The notes: generated by a model not told the origin, from the sequence alone. DNA of 64,000 nt from Bacteroidales bacterium (GCA_012729335.1 JAAYDJ010000017.1:96145-160144); one strand, 5' to 3'. Numbered from the stretch's first letter, positions 1 through 9,981 are shown. Translations and numbers: made by a program.

Positions 1-1279
1 CAATAAAATCAAATCCCTGCTCACCGCCCTGGGGATCATTTTCGGGGTGGCTGCCGTGATCAGTATGCTGGCCATCGGCAACGGGGCCGAACATGAGATC
101 CTGGAGCAGATAAAGATGGTTGGGGTGAACAACATCATCATCTCACCATCGACCACCACCGTGGAAGGGGATGGCGACACCAGCCAGCCTGCCGGTGAAG
201 AAACCGCCGCCGGGAAAAAGAAGTTCTCACGGGGGCTCACCCTGCTCGACGCCGAGGCCATTGCCGAAGTAGTGCCCACCGTGGCCAGGGTCTGCCCTGT
301 CATCTCCATCAATTACTCGGCGATCCTCAACGGCCGGAGCAAGCCCGTTACCCTCGAGGGCACCAACAACCATTATTTTGACCTCTTCAACATTTCGCTT
401 CAGGCCGGGCAGGTCTTCAATGAAAGACAGCAGGAAAAGGGATACCCGGTGTGCATCATCGGCGACAACATCAAAACCCTCTTTTTCGGGCAGGACGACC
501 CCGTAGGGAAATACATCAAGGCAGGCGAGGTATGGCTGCAGGTCATCGGCGTTGTGGAGAGACGCGATTTTACCGCCTCGGCAAGCGATGAGATGGGCAT
601 CAGCAGTACCGACAACAAAATCTTCATTCCCGTAAAGACCATGTTGCTGCGTTTCAGAAACCGCTCCCTGGTCAGGGCCGATGAGATCGAAAGGCAGAGC
701 AGCCAGAGCTCCGCCACTGGCAACGAAAACCGGCAGCAACTCGACAAAATCATCGTCCAGGTGAAGGAAACCGAACAGCTGACGGTCACCTCCCAGATCT
801 TGAGCCGGCTGATGCTCCGCCGCCACAATAACCTCTACGACTTCGAGGTCACCATTCCCGAGCTGTTGCTCAAGCAGCAACAACGGACCAAGAATATCTT
901 CAACATTGTGCTGGGGGTGATTGCCGGGATTTCGCTGATCGTCGGAGGGATCGGCATCATGAACATCATGCTTTCGAGCGTGATGGAGCGTATCCGCGAG
1001 ATCGGGCTGCGCCAGGCCATCGGCGCTTCCCGCAAGGATATTATCGTCCAGTTTCTGGCTGAATCTACCCTGATCAGTGTGGTGGGGGGCATCGCGGGAA
1101 TCATCCTGGGAGTCGCTCTCTCCATGATCATCACCGTCGTATTTGACATCAAAACCATCGTTTCCCTGTTTTCCATCGTCATTGCCTTCGGGGTGTCGGC
1201 GCTGGTGGGCATCACATTCGGATACCTGCCCGCAAAGAGAGCTTCCGACCAGGATCCCGTGGAATCACTGCGGCAATAA
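1..1279 (+). CDS. ABC transporter permease, MacB/FtsX type (5' end outside window)
   Basis: The frame is open from base 2, so the start lies upstream of the window. The first visible residues read NKIKSLLTALGIIFGVAAVI, the first membrane segment of MacB-type permeases. A large extracytoplasmic MacB_PCD domain follows (roughly the next 260 residues), then the three C-terminal membrane segments of the FtsX domain with the family motif GGIGIMNIMLSSVMERIREI. A GTG at base 47 is not the real start because the conserved helix begins before it. The gene is followed after 18 bases by a TolC-like and then an HlyD-like gene, so it belongs to a tripartite ABC efflux or export system; its ATPase partner is presumably just upstream. 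The substrate cannot be deduced. Confidence 0.92.
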   Translation, partial: NKIKSLLTALGIIFGVAAVISMLAIGNGAEHEILEQIKMVGVNNIIISPSTTTVEGDGDTSQPAGEETAAGKKKFSRGLTLLDAEAIAEVVPTVARVCPVISINYSAILNGRSKPVTLEGTNNHYFDLFNISLQAGQVFNERQQEKGYPVCIIGDNIKTLFFGQDDPVGKYIKAGEVWLQVIGVVERRDFTASASDEMGISSTDNKIFIPVKTMLLRFRNRSLVRADEIERQSSQSSATGNENRQQLDKIIVQVKETEQLTVTSQILSRLMLRRHNNLYDFEVTIPELLLKQQQRTKNIFNIVLGVIAGISLIVGGIGIMNIMLSSVMERIREIGLRQAIGASRKDIIVQFLAESTLISVVGGIAGIILGVALSMIITVVFDIKTIVSLFSIVIAFGVSALVGITFGYLPAKRASDQDPVESLRQ

Positions 1280-1297
1280 CCGTTTGAACTACCCGAC

Positions 1298-2782
1298 ATG
1301 AAAGCATCCAGAATATTGTTCATGATCCCTCTGCTGGCCGTCCTATCTGGTTTTGCCCAGCAGGAGACCAGGGCCCTGACCCTGCAGGAAGTGATCGACA
1401 TCGCTTCCCGCCAGTCGCTCGACGCCTTCAGAAACAAAAACATGTTCCTCTATAATTACTGGGAATTCAGGAATTTCAAGGCCGACAGGCTGCCCTCGCT
1501 CAGCTTCGAAGCCACTCCCTTCGACTTCAACCGGTCGATGCAGAAGGTTTACAATTATGACCTGAACCGCGATGAGTACAAGCCCAGGGAGTTTTTCAAC
1601 TCGGACATGGCGCTGGCCCTTTCCCAGAATGTGGGATTCACGGGGGGGCGTATATTTGCCCAGTCGGAGCTGAACTTCACCCGCAACTGGGGTGGTGATG
1701 ACATCACCTCCTTCAGTTCCACGCCGGTGAGCATCGGGTACAGCCAGTCATTGAACGGCTACAACGCGCAGAAATGGCTGGCCCGCATCGAGCCCGTCAA
1801 GTTTGAAAAGGCCAAAAAGGAGTTTATCCAGGCCCGGGAGGAGCTGGCCCTGAAAGCCACGCGCCGCTTTTTCGACCTGGTCGACGCCCAGATAGAAGTG
1901 ACCATTGCCACCACCAATCTGGCCAATGCCGATACCCTTTACCGCATTGGGCAGGGGCGGTTCCAGGCGGGAACGGTCACCCAGGATGAGTTGCTCAACC
2001 TGGAACTGGGCTTTATGAATGCCAAGCTGGCCCTGAACCGCTCCAACCTCGGCCTGGAACGGGCCCGCGCCGACCTCAACTCCTTTCTGGGATTCGAGAA
2101 AAACGCCCGCATCGAATGCATCGTACCGGCCTCCCTGCCCGAACTCCGCATCGACGCCCCGGAAGCCCTGGGCATGGCCATCGCCAACAACCCCGACATC
2201 ATCAACCATACCCAGCGGCTCCTCGAGGAAGACCGCAGAGTCAAGCAGGCCGAAGCCCAAAGCGGCTTCAACGCCGACCTTTACGCCCTCTATGGCCTGA
2301 ACCAGAACGCCGAGAAATTCAGCGAAGTATACCTCGACCCCCTCGAAAGGCAACGCCTCAGGGTCGGCGTGAACATCCCCATCCTCGACTGGGGAAGACG
2401 CAAGGGACAACTCTCCATGGCCAGATCCAACCGCGAGGTGGTCCGTATCAGCATCAACCAGGAACGGATCGATTTCGAGCAGAACATCATCATGAACGTC
2501 ATGGAGTTCAACCTTCAGGGAGAACAGGTCAAGAATACCGCCAAAGCCGACACCATCGCCAAAATGGGATTCGAGGTGACCAAACAGCGGTTTCTCATCG
2601 GCAAACTCGACGTGACCAAACTCAACCTGGCCCGCAACGACCAGGAACAGGCCCGCCGCGCATATATCAATGCCCTGCGCTCCTACTGGTCCTATTTCTA
2701 CACCCTGCGGCAACTCACCCTCTTCGACTTTGAAAAAAGAATCACCCTGGCCGAAGATTTTGACAAACTGATCAACGACTAA
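1298..2782 (+). CDS. TolC-family outer membrane efflux protein
   Basis: 494 residues with an N-terminal signal peptide (about residues 1-20, hydrophobic LLAVLSGFAQ). The body is made of two long alpha-helical OEP repeats typical of TolC channels: a leading TLQEVIDIASRQSLDA motif, then long helices around residues 165-255 and 310-460. It should form the outer-membrane/periplasmic tunnel of the efflux system whose inner-membrane permease lies directly upstream and whose adaptor lies directly downstream (4-base gap), so the three genes look like one operon. Family membership is clear; the exported molecule is not. Confidence 0.9.
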   Translation: MKASRILFMIPLLAVLSGFAQQETRALTLQEVIDIASRQSLDAFRNKNMFLYNYWEFRNFKADRLPSLSFEATPFDFNRSMQKVYNYDLNRDEYKPREFFNSDMALALSQNVGFTGGRIFAQSELNFTRNWGGDDITSFSSTPVSIGYSQSLNGYNAQKWLARIEPVKFEKAKKEFIQAREELALKATRRFFDLVDAQIEVTIATTNLANADTLYRIGQGRFQAGTVTQDELLNLELGFMNAKLALNRSNLGLERARADLNSFLGFEKNARIECIVPASLPELRIDAPEALGMAIANNPDIINHTQRLLEEDRRVKQAEAQSGFNADLYALYGLNQNAEKFSEVYLDPLERQRLRVGVNIPILDWGRRKGQLSMARSNREVVRISINQERIDFEQNIIMNVMEFNLQGEQVKNTAKADTIAKMGFEVTKQRFLIGKLDVTKLNLARNDQEQARRAYINALRSYWSYFYTLRQLTLFDFEKRITLAEDFDKLIND

Positions 2783-2785
2783 GGC

Positions 2786-4042
2786 ATGAAGCATATTCTA
2801 CATAAATACAGGTGGGTCTTCGGGGTGGCCCTTCTGCTCCTGGTGGCGGGAACCGGCTGGTTCATCCACCGCTCCCGGATCATGCAGTCGGTTTACGTGG
2901 TCAAAAAGGGGAATTTTGAAAAAATCATCGAAACCAAAGGGGAGATTCACGGGAAGAAGGCCATCAACATCGTCCTTGACGATATCTTCAAGGATTCCGA
3001 CCTCCAGGTATGGGAATTCAGAATCAAGGATATGGTCCCTGAGGGGACCATCGTAAAAAAGGGGGATTGGGTGGCCACCCTCGACCAGGTGAACCTCAAC
3101 CAGCGGATACAGATCAACAGGGAACAGATGGATGTGAGGCAGGCCCAGCTCAATGATGCCCGAATCGACTCGGCACTTACCCTTTCACAGATCAGACAGC
3201 GGATCGCCCAGCTCGAATTCGACCTCCGTTACCGGGATCTCGACCTGCAGCAATCCAAATACGAATCCCCCGCCTACCAGCGGAAGATGCAAACCGCGTA
3301 CAACCAGACCCTGCGGCAGATTGAAAGGCAGAAACGGGATTATGAACTCAGGAAGATGGATTTGGAAGCACGCACACGCAGGAACGAAGACCGGTATAAT
3401 TATCACCGCGACACCGATGTCAAGTTGCAGAAGGCGCTGGAGGCCACCAACATCACCGCCCCCGAGGCGGGAATGGTCATCTATGCCCGGGTTCGCGGAA
3501 ACCGCAAGATCCGCATCGGCGACGAAGTGGGTCCCTGGAGGCCGGTGATCGCCACCCTTCCTGACCTCTCTGTACTGATTTCGGAAACCTTTGTCGCGGA
3601 AATAGACATTGCCAAGGTAAAACCTGGCGACAGCGCCCGCATCACCGTTGACGCCCTGCCGGGTCTTACCTTCCCCGGAACAGTCAGTACCATCGCCAAC
3701 ATCGGGCAGGAACTCCAGGGCGCCGATTCAAAGGTTTTTGCCGTGACCATCGACCTCTCCCACAGTGATAAGAAACTGCTCCCCGGCATGACCAGCAACA
3801 ACCAGATCATCGTCGAACAGGTCCCCGACCAGCTCCTCATCCCCAGGAAATGCCTCTTCCTCGAAGAGGGCCAAACGATCGTTTATCTGAAAAGCGAAGG
3901 GAAGATCTGGAAGAAAAGGGTCACCACAGGCCCCGAGAACGACGAAATGGTGGTGATCACCCATGGGCTGAGCGATAAGGACCGGATTCTGAATCACCCG
4001 CCAGGGGAGGGCGAAAAGGTGGAAGGATTCTACGGAGGTTAA
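2786..4042 (+). CDS. HlyD/RND-type periplasmic adaptor subunit
   Basis: 418 residues. One membrane anchor (about residues 9-27) is followed by a lipoyl-like half motif (KIIETKGEIHGKK), a long coiled-coil hairpin (about residues 105-215, rich in Q, R, L and E), the second lipoyl half (TAPEAGMVIYARV) and a beta-barrel/membrane-proximal part ending near VEGFYGG. This is the membrane fusion protein that links the inner-membrane permease to the TolC-like channel. It is the last gene of the run; the next gene is convergent. The coiled-coil hairpin is longer than in minimal adaptors. Confidence 0.88.
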   Translation: MKHILHKYRWVFGVALLLLVAGTGWFIHRSRIMQSVYVVKKGNFEKIIETKGEIHGKKAINIVLDDIFKDSDLQVWEFRIKDMVPEGTIVKKGDWVATLDQVNLNQRIQINREQMDVRQAQLNDARIDSALTLSQIRQRIAQLEFDLRYRDLDLQQSKYESPAYQRKMQTAYNQTLRQIERQKRDYELRKMDLEARTRRNEDRYNYHRDTDVKLQKALEATNITAPEAGMVIYARVRGNRKIRIGDEVGPWRPVIATLPDLSVLISETFVAEIDIAKVKPGDSARITVDALPGLTFPGTVSTIANIGQELQGADSKVFAVTIDLSHSDKKLLPGMTSNNQIIVEQVPDQLLIPRKCLFLEEGQTIVYLKSEGKIWKKRVTTGPENDEMVVITHGLSDKDRILNHPPGEGEKVEGFYGG

Positions 4043-4157
4043 CTTCCCGGAGTGTCATTCCCTGCTTCGATGGAGTCAAACCTGACGCCCATCCCAGGGT
4101 CCCCCTGCAGCTGGAAGGATTATTCTGTTAAAGGAGAAAACGACCTCCATTTACTGA

Positions 4158-4487
4158 TCATGGCAGCATTGCGCAGAGCCTCGCGATTTCCGACTGCAAC
4201 TCATCCAGTCCAAAGCTGCGGCTTTTTCGGATATATTCCCTCCCTTCAAAAAAAACAAGAAGGGTGGGCACCGTAAACACCCGGTAACGTGCGGCCAGAG
4301 CAGGATGGGCATTGATCTCCACAAACACCCGTTCCATCTGCGGGAAGTGCGCGGCCGCCATCTCTCCCACCCTGGGCTTCAGCACCTTGCATACCTGACA
4401 CTCCTCCGTGCTGAAATAGGCCAGCAGGGCAGGCTTCTGCTCAAGGAGGGCGTCGAATGCCTCGTGGGAGGTGATGGTTCTGAACAT
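4158..4487 (-). CDS. Thioredoxin-family protein
   Basis: 109 residues with a thioredoxin fold. A redox CxxC pair (CQVC) lies at about residues 30-33, followed by a helix and the conserved cis-Pro region VFTVPTLLVFFEGRE near residues 71-85. No signal peptide is visible, so it probably acts in the cytoplasm as a disulfide reductase or thiol carrier. The active-site dipeptide QV differs from the classical GP, so this is a thioredoxin-like relative rather than canonical TrxA. It lies one base downstream of the CoA-binding protein gene on the same strand, likely in the same transcript. Confidence 0.82.
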   Translation of the reverse strand: MFRTITSHEAFDALLEQKPALLAYFSTEECQVCKVLKPRVGEMAAAHFPQMERVFVEINAHPALAARYRVFTVPTLLVFFEGREYIRKSRSFGLDELQSEIARLCAMLP

Positions 4488-4488
4488 C

Positions 4489-4851
4489 TTAGTACTGGTT
4501 TGTTGCCAGCAGCACCAGGGTGCATGCTTCTTCGGTCATTATTCCCGCATGGTTCAGCAAACGGGCAAATTCAGGATTTTCGGTGCCCGGGTTGAAGATG
4601 ACCCGCCGGGGCTTCAACGTCGCAACATAGTCGTAATAACCGGGCTGGTGCCGGGATCCGACATAGAAGGTCACCGTGTCAAAATCATGGTCTCCGGGCC
4701 GTTCTGTGACAATCGGGGTATCGCCGGCCTTACCCGGCCTCAGGCCGAGGGCGGTAACAGGATGCCCATGGTGGCTGAGCGCCAGCACGGCCTTGTGGGC
4801 ATACCGCTCGGGATTGGGGGAAGCCCCGATGACCAGGGTCTTTTTCTTCAT
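4489..4851 (-). CDS. CoA-binding domain protein (YccU-like, single domain)
   Basis: 120 residues forming one Rossmann-like CoA_binding_2 domain. The N-terminus KKTLVIGASPNPERYAHKA carries the nucleotide-binding glycine motif, and the C-terminal part (RRVIFNPGTENPEFARLLNH) matches the family. These small proteins bind CoA in vitro but have no settled physiological role. The gene sits between ispF (3-base gap) and the thioredoxin-like gene, all on the minus strand, so co-transcription is likely. No catalytic residues can be named. Confidence 0.8.
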   Translation of the reverse strand: MKKKTLVIGASPNPERYAHKAVLALSHHGHPVTALGLRPGKAGDTPIVTERPGDHDFDTVTFYVGSRHQPGYYDYVATLKPRRVIFNPGTENPEFARLLNHAGIMTEEACTLVLLATNQY

Positions 4852-4854
4852 CCT

Positions 4855-5334
4855 TTACCTATTTTCAAGAAGGACCACGGCATAGGCGGTCACCCCTTCG
4901 CGGCGCCCCTCATACCCCAGTTTTTCCGTGGTGGTGGCCTTCACCGACACCCGGTCGGCAGAAATGCCCAGGATGCCCGCCATCACCTCCTCCATCCGGG
5001 CAATGTAAGGTCTTATCCTGGGTTGCTGAAGACATAGGGTCATGTCCGCATTGACCACCGACCACCCCTGTCCGGCAATCAGCCGGCCACAGCGACCTAG
5101 AAGTTCCTTCGAGTCAATATCCTTGAATTCACCTGAGGTATCGGGAAAATTGGAACCGATGTCGCCCAGCTTGGCTGCCCCCAAAAGGGCATCGCACAGG
5201 GCGTGCAACAACACATCGCCATCGGAGTGGGCAACCGTTCCCAGATCGGAAGGGATCAGGATCCCTCCCAGCCAGAGGGTCTCCCCCGGAGCCAGCCGGT
5301 GCACATCCACTCCAAAACCAATCCGCTGTCCCAT
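4855..5334 (-). CDS. ispF: 2-C-methyl-D-erythritol 2,4-cyclodiphosphate synthase
   Basis: IspF of the MEP isoprenoid pathway, converting CDP-ME 2-phosphate to MEcPP with release of CMP. From the chosen ATG (5332-5334) the protein is 159 residues, the usual length, starting MGQRIGFGVDVHRL. The zinc-binding D-x-H (DVH) and the HSDGDVLLHALCDALLGA block are intact, as is the C-terminal ATTTEKLGYEGRREG. An upstream in-frame extension of 21 residues overlaps porV and has no family support. The gene starts one base after the porV stop codon, a tight coupling. A second MEP gene, ispH, is at 37 kb. Confidence 0.95.
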   Translation of the reverse strand: MGQRIGFGVDVHRLAPGETLWLGGILIPSDLGTVAHSDGDVLLHALCDALLGAAKLGDIGSNFPDTSGEFKDIDSKELLGRCGRLIAGQGWSVVNADMTLCLQQPRIRPYIARMEEVMAGILGISADRVSVKATTTEKLGYEGRREGVTAYAVVLLENR

Positions 5335-5335
5335 C

Positions 5336-6520
5336 CTATTTCTGTCCGCTGAAGGCATCCACATCAAATGAGAGCGTAAACCTGAGCGTATTCTCAAGCG
5401 GATGGTTTCTCACAATAGGTAAGAGATAGGCAAAATCAAGGGAAAAAACGTTCAGTTTCAATCCGGCGCCGGCCGTCATGAACTTACGGTTACCCTTGTT
5501 CTCATGCTCATAAAAATAGCCGGCACGCAACGCAAACTGCTTGTTGTACCAGTACTCGACACCGGCAGAAAGGGTCACCTCCTGCAGCTCTTCCTTAAAG
5601 CCGCCGGGAGCGTCAGTGAATGAGGAGAACATTCCCCCCACCACCGATTTGTCGGAGTTAATGCCCCCGGGGAAAAGGATGGCGTCAGGATCGTAGTAGG
5701 TCGCTGAATCGTGGGGTGGCGTGGGTACGAGCAACTTGTTGATATCGGCCGCAAAGGTAAACGTGTTGTAATCGTCAAGTTCAGTGGTATAGGCGATCCC
5801 CAGCTTCATGTTGGTGGGAATGAAATCCTTGATTTCCCCGTCGGTATAGGAGATCTTGGCCCCGATATTCTGGATGTTGATCCCTGCCGAGAAGATGTTT
5901 TCTGACCGGTTCATCTGGAATTCATTCCGGTAATAAAAAGAAACGTCGGCGGCATAGGAGTTTCCGGCATGAGATTCCACACCGTTGATAAGTTGTCCGC
6001 CGGTCAGGTCAGAACGGATGTAGCGGATGGCCACGGCGCCTGCCCATCGGTCGGAGAGCAGCCTGGTGTACCCCAGGTCAAAGGCAAACTCATTGGGACT
6101 CTGCTGACCGATATAGGTGGCGTATTCATCGGTAAAGACGATGTCGCCCAGAGCGAAATAACGGAGGGAGGCGCTGACGGTCTGGTACTCGTCAAGCTTC
6201 TTATAGCCCACCAGGTAGGCCAGGTTGATGTCGTTGACCAGTGACCTGAGCCAGGGGGAGTAAGAAAGGGCGACCCCCATATCGCTTTCAATAAAGGCAT
6301 ACTTGGCGGGGTTCCAGTGCTGTGCGTTCACGTCAGGGGAGGTGGCCACCCCTGCATCACCCAGTCCGGCAGCCCGGGAATCAGGGGCGATGGTCAGAAA
6401 AGGAACCCCCGTGGTGATCACATTGGCCCCGGTATAGGTATACTGCTGGGCATTCAGGCTTCCGGCACTTACGGCAACCCACACTGCCAACAGTGCGGCG
6501 AATCTCAATAATCTGGTCAT
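5336..6520 (-). CDS. porV: Type IX secretion system outer membrane protein PorV
   Basis: 394 residues from the ATG at 6518-6520. The N-terminal signal peptide (RLLRFAALLAVWVAVSAGSL) is followed by the family hallmark ITTGVPFLTIAPDSRAAGLG and an alternating beta-strand pattern to the C-terminus, as in the FadL-like barrel of PorV (LptO). In established T9SS models PorV binds cargo leaving the translocon and presents it to the sortase PorU. The porU gene lies just upstream on the same strand, and ispF begins one base downstream. A TTG eight codons further upstream is an alternative start but would lie on the promoter core. Confidence 0.92.
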   Translation of the reverse strand: MTRLLRFAALLAVWVAVSAGSLNAQQYTYTGANVITTGVPFLTIAPDSRAAGLGDAGVATSPDVNAQHWNPAKYAFIESDMGVALSYSPWLRSLVNDINLAYLVGYKKLDEYQTVSASLRYFALGDIVFTDEYATYIGQQSPNEFAFDLGYTRLLSDRWAGAVAIRYIRSDLTGGQLINGVESHAGNSYAADVSFYYRNEFQMNRSENIFSAGINIQNIGAKISYTDGEIKDFIPTNMKLGIAYTTELDDYNTFTFAADINKLLVPTPPHDSATYYDPDAILFPGGINSDKSVVGGMFSSFTDAPGGFKEELQEVTLSAGVEYWYNKQFALRAGYFYEHENKGNRKFMTAGAGLKLNVFSLDFAYLLPIVRNHPLENTLRFTLSFDVDAFSGQK

Positions 6521-6541
6521 ATTCCGAAATTTCAAAGGGTG

Positions 6542-6549
6542 CAAAGATA
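6542..6549 (-). promoter_or_regulatory. Bacteroidetes -7 promoter core upstream of porV
   Basis: On the minus strand this reads TATCTTTG, an exact match to the Bacteroidetes sigma-ABfr -7 consensus TAnnTTTG, 21 bases before the porV ATG. No clear -33 element was found. It supports separate transcription of porV and the shorter start codon. Confidence 0.5.
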
Positions 6550-6621
6550 AACTTTATTTATTTCCGTTTTAAATACTGACTAAACGGACCGGCCGGAGAA
6601 AAATTATCTTCCGGCGCCAAA

Positions 6622-9600
6622 TTACCGGGAAAGAAACATCTTTCCGGCCCTGGAAGCGAGCTGCCCCGCGGAGGAACGGATCGTAATCCGGTAGAGATAA
6701 ATGCCGCTGCGCAGGGAGAGACCCCTTTCCCGGGGATTCCACCGCAGGGGATTGCTGCTGGTACCCACCGAGGATACCGAGGTCTGGTAACTGTCGACCC
6801 GCGTACCGGTCACGTCAAACACCTCAACAAGTGTCTTGAAAACCCCGTCGGGTTGGTTATGGGTAAAGATGAAATTGGTATGATCGTAAACCGGATTGGG
6901 GAAATTACTGAGGGTGCCGATATAGAAGTCACCGGAAACGACAAATTTGATTTCTGCGGCAGTGGCGTTGTTGGCCACATCCCACACCCTGAGCTGAAGG
7001 GTATGTTCGCCTACGGAAAGGTTCCGGAAGGGATAACGGATGATCCCCTTTGTGAAGTCATCCTTTGCCGCCTGGTAATAATCGTTAAGGATGATCACGT
7101 TGGAGAAATCGCCGTCGAGGATGGCCGTGATATCATGGCCGACGCCGGTGCCCACGGTATTAATGCCGTTCTCATCGGAAATCTCGGCAATCATCAGGGG
7201 GTTCTGGCTGGTTTCCCCGCCGTCGGCAAACCCGGGATCATCCATATAAAGCCTGACTTCCGGCCCTTTCCTGTCGTCGACCTGGGTGGCCTGTGACCCT
7301 CCGATGACAAAATCCTCAAATGCCCCGTGGGCGTCACTTTCTCCGTTCTGGGCATAATAAAGGATCTTTCCTGCCCCCAGGTTGTAGGAGATATCCTTGG
7401 GCACCACAAAACCGAAGGAAAACTCTCCGGCGGTCACCGTGGCCTCCCCCTTGTAAATGATGCTGTTCTGAACCTTATAGCTGAAAGGGGAGGCTCCCCC
7501 ATTGCCCAGGGTCTGCTGGCTCACCGCCTTGTCATAGACTACGGCGGTCACCACCCCGTTGAAGCCGGTGAGTTTCCTGCCCTGGTGGTCACTGACCTCC
7601 CCCCTGACGGTCACCCGGCTCAGGGCCTTCAGCGTATCGGTCACCGCTCCCGCGGTTTTCCCATTGAGGGCTGTGGTCACTACCTTGTACTTAGGGTAAC
7701 TTAACCGCAGGGCCGGATCAGCCAACAGGGAAAAGTTACGCTTGTTCAGGGTGTTCAGGGTGTTGATTTTGGCAAGACGCATGATATCCCCCATCCTGAA
7801 ATTCTCCCCCTGCTGATCCTTCTGAAACACATACTGATAAAAACTCCGGCTCAGCAGAAAATTGGAGTAGGCGTACACCACCCGTGTGGTGGAGAATAAG
7901 CCGATGCCGCCCCCGTTGGGATTCAGAAGAATATACTCCCCCGCCGAGGTTTCGGTATCGTCAAACCGGCTGAACTCACAGGTGGCTGTCACAAAAATCG
8001 GCAGATTATTGGCATTGGACCAGGAATTGATCGCCGACACGTCAATGACCCTTTCATCGGCCAGAAACCGGGCGTTGGCGTGCCCCACATAGTTGAGGAT
8101 CAGCACACCGTTTTTGACCTGCCGGTTGATGGCCTCCACCACGCCAGGATACCGCTCTCCACCGGTGGTGGCCTGTTGGGGCCAGGCATCAAAATAAACC
8201 TTCTCGGTCTGAAACTCGCGGTGAAAGGCGTTGACCTGGTTGGCCAGCGCTTCCGAGTCTGACATGTGCAGGTTCCCGTCCTCATCATCCCCGATAAAGC
8301 AGAGGTTGGTACGCCAGATACCCAGCGATTCCGGGGAGTTGTATCCGAGGATCTTCCCGGTCACAATACCCGCCTCGTATACCGACGAAACCGGAAGCCG
8401 CCCGATGCCGATGTCGACCAAACCATTATACACACTCTCCCCCTCGTCAAGGATCACAAAATAATCATCCGACACAAAAGAGGCGGTAGGCACCAGGGAG
8501 TTGTCGGACTGAAATGTGGGTATAAAGGCTTTATTGGCCCCGGTGATGTTCCGGTTGTCATAGCATCCGTCGCCGAAAAGAAGGACGTATTTTATCTTTT
8601 TGCTCCGGTCGTAGAACATTCTGATGAAGTTCCGGATAGCCGATGCGTCGGGGTTTCCCGACCCGAATTCATGATACACCTGGGAAGTGGTGACCACTTC
8701 CACCTGCATGCCGTCGGTGGTGCGGTGGAAATCGGCCACTTTGGTGGCATCACTGAGAAAATCGGGGTGGGTGATGATCACAAAATCGGGCACCGCCAGG
8801 CCATGGAGGTTCTGGTTGGGGATTTCCCCGGCCAGTACGGGCTCGGGAAAATTCCCGTCGGGCTTGAAAGCCAGGTATTCGCGAAGGCTTCCTGCCGGGC
8901 GGGTAAAGGAGAGCTGGGAACCCTGCAGTGTCGCGGGAATTTCAAACGGCTGCAGGGGATCGGTGATGTCAAAAATCCGGGCAGAGGCCGGGGCATTCTC
9001 GACGACAAACCGGGCCACCCGACCGGCGCCCATGCTTTGGGTATCTCTGAACAGGAGCTCATCGCCCGTCATCCTGAGCTGCCTGCGCCAGTTGACGGTG
9101 ATGTGATCGAGGTAGCCCTCCGAAAGGGCGTTGGTGGCGCTATAGGTCAGGGAAACCACCAGCGAGGCAGAGCCCGGAACCAGGGTATAGACCTTTTGCC
9201 GCTCGTCGGCATACAGGGAAGTTTCATTTTCCAGGCTGACGGCGTTGAAAGCCAGCGATTCCTGCCTGACCTGATTCAGGGTCACCTCAAAAGAGGAGAC
9301 CAGCGGACTGCGCCCGACGCCCCTGACCAGCACCCTGGCCTGTTCGCCCGCAACGGGTTGATCCAGGGTCAGGGTAAAACTCCGGGTAGCCCCCGGTCCA
9401 AACTTCTCCCCAAACCACTGCTGACCCGACCTGATCAGATTGACCTTTTCGCTTTCATAGCGCACCACATCATCAAAGGCGGTCACCGTATGGGTCACCT
9501 CTCCCGCCCCGGGAGCACCCGGTTCCACCTGAAAGGAAGTGCTCTCCTGCGTCAGAAAATAAAAACAGTCGTCGGAATAGGGATTCACGGTATGACGGAA

Positions 9601-9981
9601 CAATCCCGCCCCAAGATCGTAACTCCACTTAACCGTTCCTGTGCTGAAGAAAAAAAGGCAGTCCCTGCCCGAAGAGTCCTTGCCACGCCAGATACGGTTC
9701 CGCGTCAGGTCGTCGGGTGGGGTCTCACCCAGATATTCGGTGATTTTAAATCCCCCGTTACCATAAACACTCACCTGCTCGGGAGAAGAAAACCCCCAGC
9801 TCCTGAGCTTTTCAAAAGTGATCTTGTGGATGCCCCTTTGGGTGGTTTTTATCTTCACCCATTTCCCGCTGTTCAACACGGAACTCTCCTTCCAGGCCAA
9901 CCCCTGCGGCGCAGTCCGGGCCTGCGGGGCCTTCCCCGGAAAGGGGATAAAAAGCAAAATGAGAAGTATAATCCTGTACAT
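6622..9981 (-). CDS. porU: Type IX secretion system sortase PorU
   Basis: 1119 residues from the ATG at 9979-9981, which gives a proper signal peptide (YRIILLILLFIPFPGKAPQ); the 39 extra in-frame codons upstream are unlikely to be used. PorU is a gingipain-type C25 cysteine peptidase that removes C-terminal T9SS signals and attaches cargo to anionic LPS. The catalytic dyad is visible: His in LNYVGHANARF (about H634) and Cys in FVTATCEFSRFDD (about C668). The C-terminus carries a T9SS sorting-type domain (NFPNPVYDHTNF through SGIYLYRI). It is adjacent to porV and divergent from gldJ. GHAN replaces the GHG(G/N) often seen at the histidine. Confidence 0.93.
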   Translation of the reverse strand: MYRIILLILLFIPFPGKAPQARTAPQGLAWKESSVLNSGKWVKIKTTQRGIHKITFEKLRSWGFSSPEQVSVYGNGGFKITEYLGETPPDDLTRNRIWRGKDSSGRDCLFFFSTGTVKWSYDLGAGLFRHTVNPYSDDCFYFLTQESTSFQVEPGAPGAGEVTHTVTAFDDVVRYESEKVNLIRSGQQWFGEKFGPGATRSFTLTLDQPVAGEQARVLVRGVGRSPLVSSFEVTLNQVRQESLAFNAVSLENETSLYADERQKVYTLVPGSASLVVSLTYSATNALSEGYLDHITVNWRRQLRMTGDELLFRDTQSMGAGRVARFVVENAPASARIFDITDPLQPFEIPATLQGSQLSFTRPAGSLREYLAFKPDGNFPEPVLAGEIPNQNLHGLAVPDFVIITHPDFLSDATKVADFHRTTDGMQVEVVTTSQVYHEFGSGNPDASAIRNFIRMFYDRSKKIKYVLLFGDGCYDNRNITGANKAFIPTFQSDNSLVPTASFVSDDYFVILDEGESVYNGLVDIGIGRLPVSSVYEAGIVTGKILGYNSPESLGIWRTNLCFIGDDEDGNLHMSDSEALANQVNAFHREFQTEKVYFDAWPQQATTGGERYPGVVEAINRQVKNGVLILNYVGHANARFLADERVIDVSAINSWSNANNLPIFVTATCEFSRFDDTETSAGEYILLNPNGGGIGLFSTTRVVYAYSNFLLSRSFYQYVFQKDQQGENFRMGDIMRLAKINTLNTLNKRNFSLLADPALRLSYPKYKVVTTALNGKTAGAVTDTLKALSRVTVRGEVSDHQGRKLTGFNGVVTAVVYDKAVSQQTLGNGGASPFSYKVQNSIIYKGEATVTAGEFSFGFVVPKDISYNLGAGKILYYAQNGESDAHGAFEDFVIGGSQATQVDDRKGPEVRLYMDDPGFADGGETSQNPLMIAEISDENGINTVGTGVGHDITAILDGDFSNVIILNDYYQAAKDDFTKGIIRYPFRNLSVGEHTLQLRVWDVANNATAAEIKFVVSGDFYIGTLSNFPNPVYDHTNFIFTHNQPDGVFKTLVEVFDVTGTRVDSYQTSVSSVGTSSNPLRWNPRERGLSLRSGIYLYRITIRSSAGQLASRAGKMFLSR

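Noticed and set aside
4052..4276. 74-codon plus-strand frame after the HlyD-like gene
   Set aside because: It overlaps the convergent thioredoxin-like gene, lacks a recognisable domain and has a biased composition.
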